This document shows positions 5,758 through 8,001 of a stretch of DNA of 8,001 bases, piece by piece (the first letter of the stretch is position 1; each line of letters starts with the position of its first letter). The translations under genes and the position numbers were made by a program. This stretch comes from Brevundimonas sp. UBA4609 (lineage in GTDB: Bacteria; Pseudomonadota; Alphaproteobacteria; Caulobacterales; Caulobacteraceae). Location of the stretch: NCBI GenBank assembly GCA_002386585.1, contig DGIZ01000213.1, forward strand, positions 1 to 8,001, written 5' to 3'. Under the pieces are notes generated by a model that was given only the letters and a program-made list of their open reading frames with translations, was not told the origin of the DNA and did no database searches.

Positions 5758-7644
5758 ATGCTGCAGATCAAAAACCTGACCTACAACGCCTGGGGCCGCG
5801 AGTTCCTGGACGACGCCTCCGTCAGCCTGCCGCCGGGGTCCAAGGTCGGGCTGGTCGGCCGCAACGGCATCGGCAAGTCGACCCTGTTCAAGCTGATCCT
5901 GGGCGAACTGGCCGCCAACGGCGACGAAATCTCCCTGCCCAAGACCGCCCGCATCGGCTCGGTCGATCAGGAACACCCCGCCACGCCGGTCAGCGTCCTG
6001 GACACCATCCTGGAAGCCGACGTCGAGCGCCACGACCTGCTGACCCGGCTGGAAACCGCCGAACCGGAAGAGATGGGCGAGATCTGGGGTCGTCTGATCG
6101 AGATCGACGCCGACAGCGCCCCCGCCCGCGCGTCTGAAATCCTGGCCGGTCTAGGCTTCAGTCATGACGACATCCTGCGCCCGATGGCCGAATTCTCGGG
6201 CGGGTGGCGGATGCGCGTCGCCCTGGCCGCCGCCCTGTTCGCCGAGCCGGACATGCTGCTGCTGGACGAACCGACCAACTACCTCGATCTGGAAGGCGCC
6301 CTGTGGTTGGAGCAGCGGCTGAAGCGCTATCCGCATACGGCCCTGATCATCAGCCACGACCGCGAGCTGCTGAACGGCGTCTGCACCCACATCCTGCAAC
6401 TGTCGAACCGCAAGCTGGACCTCTACACCGGCAATTACGACACCTTCGAAAAGACGCGGGCCGAGAAGCTGCGCCTGATGGCATCGACCCAGGCCAAGCA
6501 GGACGCCGAGCGCGCCCACCTGCAGAAGTTCATCGACCGCTTCAAGGCCAAGGCGTCGAAGGCCACGCAGGCCCAGTCGCGCGTCAAGCGGCTGGAGAAG
6601 ATGCAGCGCATCGAACTGCCGCCGGAAGAGCGCGTGGCCCCCTTCACCCTGCCCTCGCCGGAACGGCCCCTGCCCCCGCCGCTGATCCGGCTAGAGAAGG
6701 CCAACGTGGGCTATGAGCCGGGCAAGCCGATCCTGAAGAACCTGAACCTGCGTATGGATCTGGACGACCGGATCGGCCTGCTGGGCGTCAACGGGGCGGG
6801 CAAGTCGACCTTCGCCAAGCTGATCGCCAAGGCCCTGACCATCGAGACGGGCGAGTTCCACCGAGACGGCAAGATGCGCGTGGGCTGGTTCCACCAGCAC
6901 CAGATCGAGGCGATGGACCCGACCGACACGCCGCTGGAGATCATCCGCCGCGCCATGCCGGACGCCTCGGAAAGCAGCCGCCGCAGCCGTCTGGCCCAGT
7001 TCGGCCTGCCGTTCGAGAAGCAGGAGACCACCGTCGGCGCCCTGTCCGGCGGCGAGCGGGCGCGCCTGCTGCTGAATCTGGTGGCGATGGATGCGCCGCA
7101 CATCCTGATCCTGGACGAACCGACCAACCACCTGGATATCGACAGCCGCCGCGCCCTGCTGGACGCGCTGAACGAATATACGGGCGCGGTCATCCTGATC
7201 ACCCACGACCGCTCGCTGATGGAGCTGGTGGCTGACCGCCTGTGGCTGGCCGCTGACGGCTCGGTGAAGCCGTTCGAGGGCGACATGGACGACTATCAGA
7301 AATTCGTCCTCGACCGCGCCAAACAGGCGGGCATGAAGCCCAGCCAGGTCAAGCATGAGGAGGTCGCCGCCGAGGCCCCCGCGCCCGCCGCTGCCCCCAA
7401 GGCCGAGAAGAAGAAAGGCCCCTCGCCCTCGACCCTGCGCCATACGGTGAAGAAAGCCGAGGACCGGATGGCTCAGCTGACCGCCGATCTGGCGCGTCTG
7501 GACGACGACTTGGCCAACGCCGCCGTCAATGATCCCAAGAAACTGGAAAGCCTGACCCGCGCCCGCGCCAAGGCCCAGACCGATCTGGATCAGGCCGAGG
7601 CCGACTGGATCGCCGCCGAAGAAGCCCTGGCGGAGGTGGCGTGA
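5758..7644 (+). CDS. yheS: ABC-F family ATPase, YheS-like
   Basis: A 628-residue soluble ABC-F protein: two ATP-binding domains in one chain and no membrane segment, so not a transporter. ABC-F proteins bind the ribosomal E site and modulate translation or rescue stalled ribosomes. Domain 1 has Walker [10 protein letters not shown] (34-42), signature FSGGWRMR (146-153), Walker B LLLDE (167-171, catalytic Glu171) and switch His200. The inter-domain linker (about 225-300) contains [17 protein letters not shown], typical of YheS. Domain 2 has GVNGAGKST (343-351), LSGGERAR (429-436), Walker B ending at Glu454, and His483. An Ala/Pro/Lys-rich hinge (about 535-558) leads to a C-terminal coiled coil (about 559-627). 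Length and motifs fit E. coli YheS (637) better than Uup or EttA. ATG 5758 fits homology, but no Shine-Dalgarno is visible; the leader is pyrimidine-rich. It overlaps the next gene by one base. Confidence 0.92.
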   Translation: MLQIKNLTYNAWGREFLDDASVSLPPGSKVGLVGRNGIGKSTLFKLILGELAANGDEISLPKTARIGSVDQEHPATPVSVLDTILEADVERHDLLTRLETAEPEEMGEIWGRLIEIDADSAPARASEILAGLGFSHDDILRPMAEFSGGWRMRVALAAALFAEPDMLLLDEPTNYLDLEGALWLEQRLKRYPHTALIISHDRELLNGVCTHILQLSNRKLDLYTGNYDTFEKTRAEKLRLMASTQAKQDAERAHLQKFIDRFKAKASKATQAQSRVKRLEKMQRIELPPEERVAPFTLPSPERPLPPPLIRLEKANVGYEPGKPILKNLNLRMDLDDRIGLLGVNGAGKSTFAKLIAKALTIETGEFHRDGKMRVGWFHQHQIEAMDPTDTPLEIIRRAMPDASESSRRSRLAQFGLPFEKQETTVGALSGGERARLLLNLVAMDAPHILILDEPTNHLDIDSRRALLDALNEYTGAVILITHDRSLMELVADRLWLAADGSVKPFEGDMDDYQKFVLDRAKQAGMKPSQVKHEEVAAEAPAPAAAPKAEKKKGPSPSTLRHTVKKAEDRMAQLTADLARLDDDLANAAVNDPKKLESLTRARAKAQTDLDQAEADWIAAEEALAEVA

Positions 7645-7646
7645 TG
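7632..7646 (+). promoter_or_regulatory. Internal ribosome-binding site and TGATG coupling junction
   Basis: GGAGG (7632..7636) lies inside the last codons of the ABC-F gene, seven bases before ATG 7644. The ABC-F stop TGA (7642..7644) and this ATG share one A, giving TGATG. This fixes the downstream start at 7644 rather than the in-frame GTG at 7641 and indicates translational coupling by re-initiation. The strong site contrasts with the absence of one before the ABC-F start. Confidence 0.85.
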
Positions 7647-7889
7647 GCCAAGGCGCCGCCGCCCCTGCTGACCAAGGACGAGATGCAGGAGGCGGCCGCC
7701 CGCCTGCAGGCCTATCTGCGCGACGAGATGGAGGTCGAGGTCGGCCGCCTGCCCGCCGAGATGCTGGTCGAGTTCATCGGCCAGGACATCGGCCGCCTGT
7801 TCTACAACCGCGGCCTGCGCGACGCCGAAACCGTGGTGCGCCAGAAGGTAGAGGACGTCGCCGACGCCCTCTACGGCCTGGAGCGATAA
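7644..7889 (+). CDS. DUF2164-like small protein
   Basis: An 81-residue, apparently soluble and largely helical protein with no signal peptide or membrane segment. I recognise it as similar to the DUF2164 family of short proteobacterial proteins: an N-terminal acidic helix (about 12-32), a segment EVGRLPAEMLVEFIGQDIG (about 32-50) and the typical FYNRGLRDAE (about 52-61), followed by a helix containing VRQKVEDVADALY. The molecular function is unknown to me. It is the second gene of a two-gene unit with the ABC-F ATPase and is translationally coupled to it, suggesting co-production in a fixed ratio; a shared function is inference. Its stop is followed 17 bases later by the left arm of the palindromic repeat. 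Family assignment rests on recalled motif layout, so an alternative small-helical family is possible. Confidence 0.75.
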   Translation: MAKAPPPLLTKDEMQEAAARLQAYLRDEMEVEVGRLPAEMLVEFIGQDIGRLFYNRGLRDAETVVRQKVEDVADALYGLER

Positions 7890-7906
7890 GCGCCGAAGCT
7901 CTCTTC

Positions 7907-8001
7907 CCGCTCATCCCGGCGGACGCCGGGATCCAGTGCTTTAGCCTCAAACGCAGCGGTTGGAGTTCTCGCTGGGCCCCGGCGTCCGCCGGGGTGAGCG
8001 G
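7907..8001. repeat. Dispersed palindromic repeat, copy 2 (long hairpin)
   Basis: The arms 7907..7930 and 7978..8001 are reverse complements over 24 bases, with one G-T wobble (7914 with 7994). Shorter inner pairing follows (7932..7937 with 7971..7976, two of six pairs being G-T), around a loop of about 33 bases. Bases 7921..8001 correspond to 1..81, in the same orientation. It starts 17 bases after the DUF2164-like stop codon, so it may end or stabilise the ABC-F operon transcript, although no T run is visible before the window ends. No coding potential is seen. Confidence 0.88.

Noticed and set aside
6691..7443. Antisense frames opposite the ABC-F gene.
   Set aside because: They mirror the conserved ATPase motifs of the plus strand and show no independent domain or start signal.
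1..8001. CRISPR array, defence island, prophage or transposon explanation.
   Set aside because: No regularly spaced repeats, no nuclease, integrase or transposase gene, no target-site duplication and no shift in base composition. The edge repeats are single hairpin units rather than insertion-sequence ends with an enclosed transposase.

Overview
The window comes from a GC-rich bacterium, most likely an alphaproteobacterium of the Caulobacterales (a Brevundimonas- or Caulobacter-like organism). This is inferred from the strong G/C preference at third codon positions, the style of the proteins (Ala/Pro-rich linkers, a YheS-like ABC-F with an alphaproteobacterial neighbour gene, a typical alphaproteobacterial Ndk) and a GCTATAA-type -10 element. 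No rRNA, tRNA, phage, transposase, toxin or CRISPR element is visible. Genes are densely packed and no stretch over 300 bases lacks a gene.

Layout from left to right. (1) 1..81 is a dispersed palindromic repeat, followed by an intrinsic terminator (98..130). (2) An exported S10-family serine carboxypeptidase-like protein is on the minus strand (154..1743). (3) A 202-base divergent region leads to purN (1946..2530, +), the glycinamide ribonucleotide formyltransferase of purine synthesis. (4) After a 116-base gap comes an exported M13 zinc metallopeptidase (2647..4719, +). (5) A probably bidirectional terminator separates it from a convergent small glycine-zipper lipoprotein gene (4804..5016, -). 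(6) The region 5017..5234 holds two terminator-like hairpins and a short imperfect direct repeat. (7) ndk (5235..5654, -) has a good promoter immediately upstream. (8) Divergent from ndk is a two-gene unit: a YheS-like ABC-F ATPase (5758..7644, +) and a DUF2164-like small protein (7644..7889, +), joined by a one-base TGATG overlap. (9) A second copy of the repeat from (1) closes the window (7907..8001).

Functionally this is mostly a housekeeping neighbourhood: nucleotide metabolism (purN, ndk), ribosome-associated ATPase work (ABC-F), two secreted peptidases of the peptide-scavenging or envelope-proteostasis type, and a small envelope lipoprotein. I see no evidence of a new multi-gene system. 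The most noteworthy items are non-coding: the paired dispersed hairpin repeats at both edges with pairing-compatible differences, the duplicated terminator arm with a tandem hairpin between ndk and the lipoprotein gene, and the compact divergent ndk/ABC-F promoter region. Among proteins, the translationally coupled DUF2164-like gene is the least characterised.
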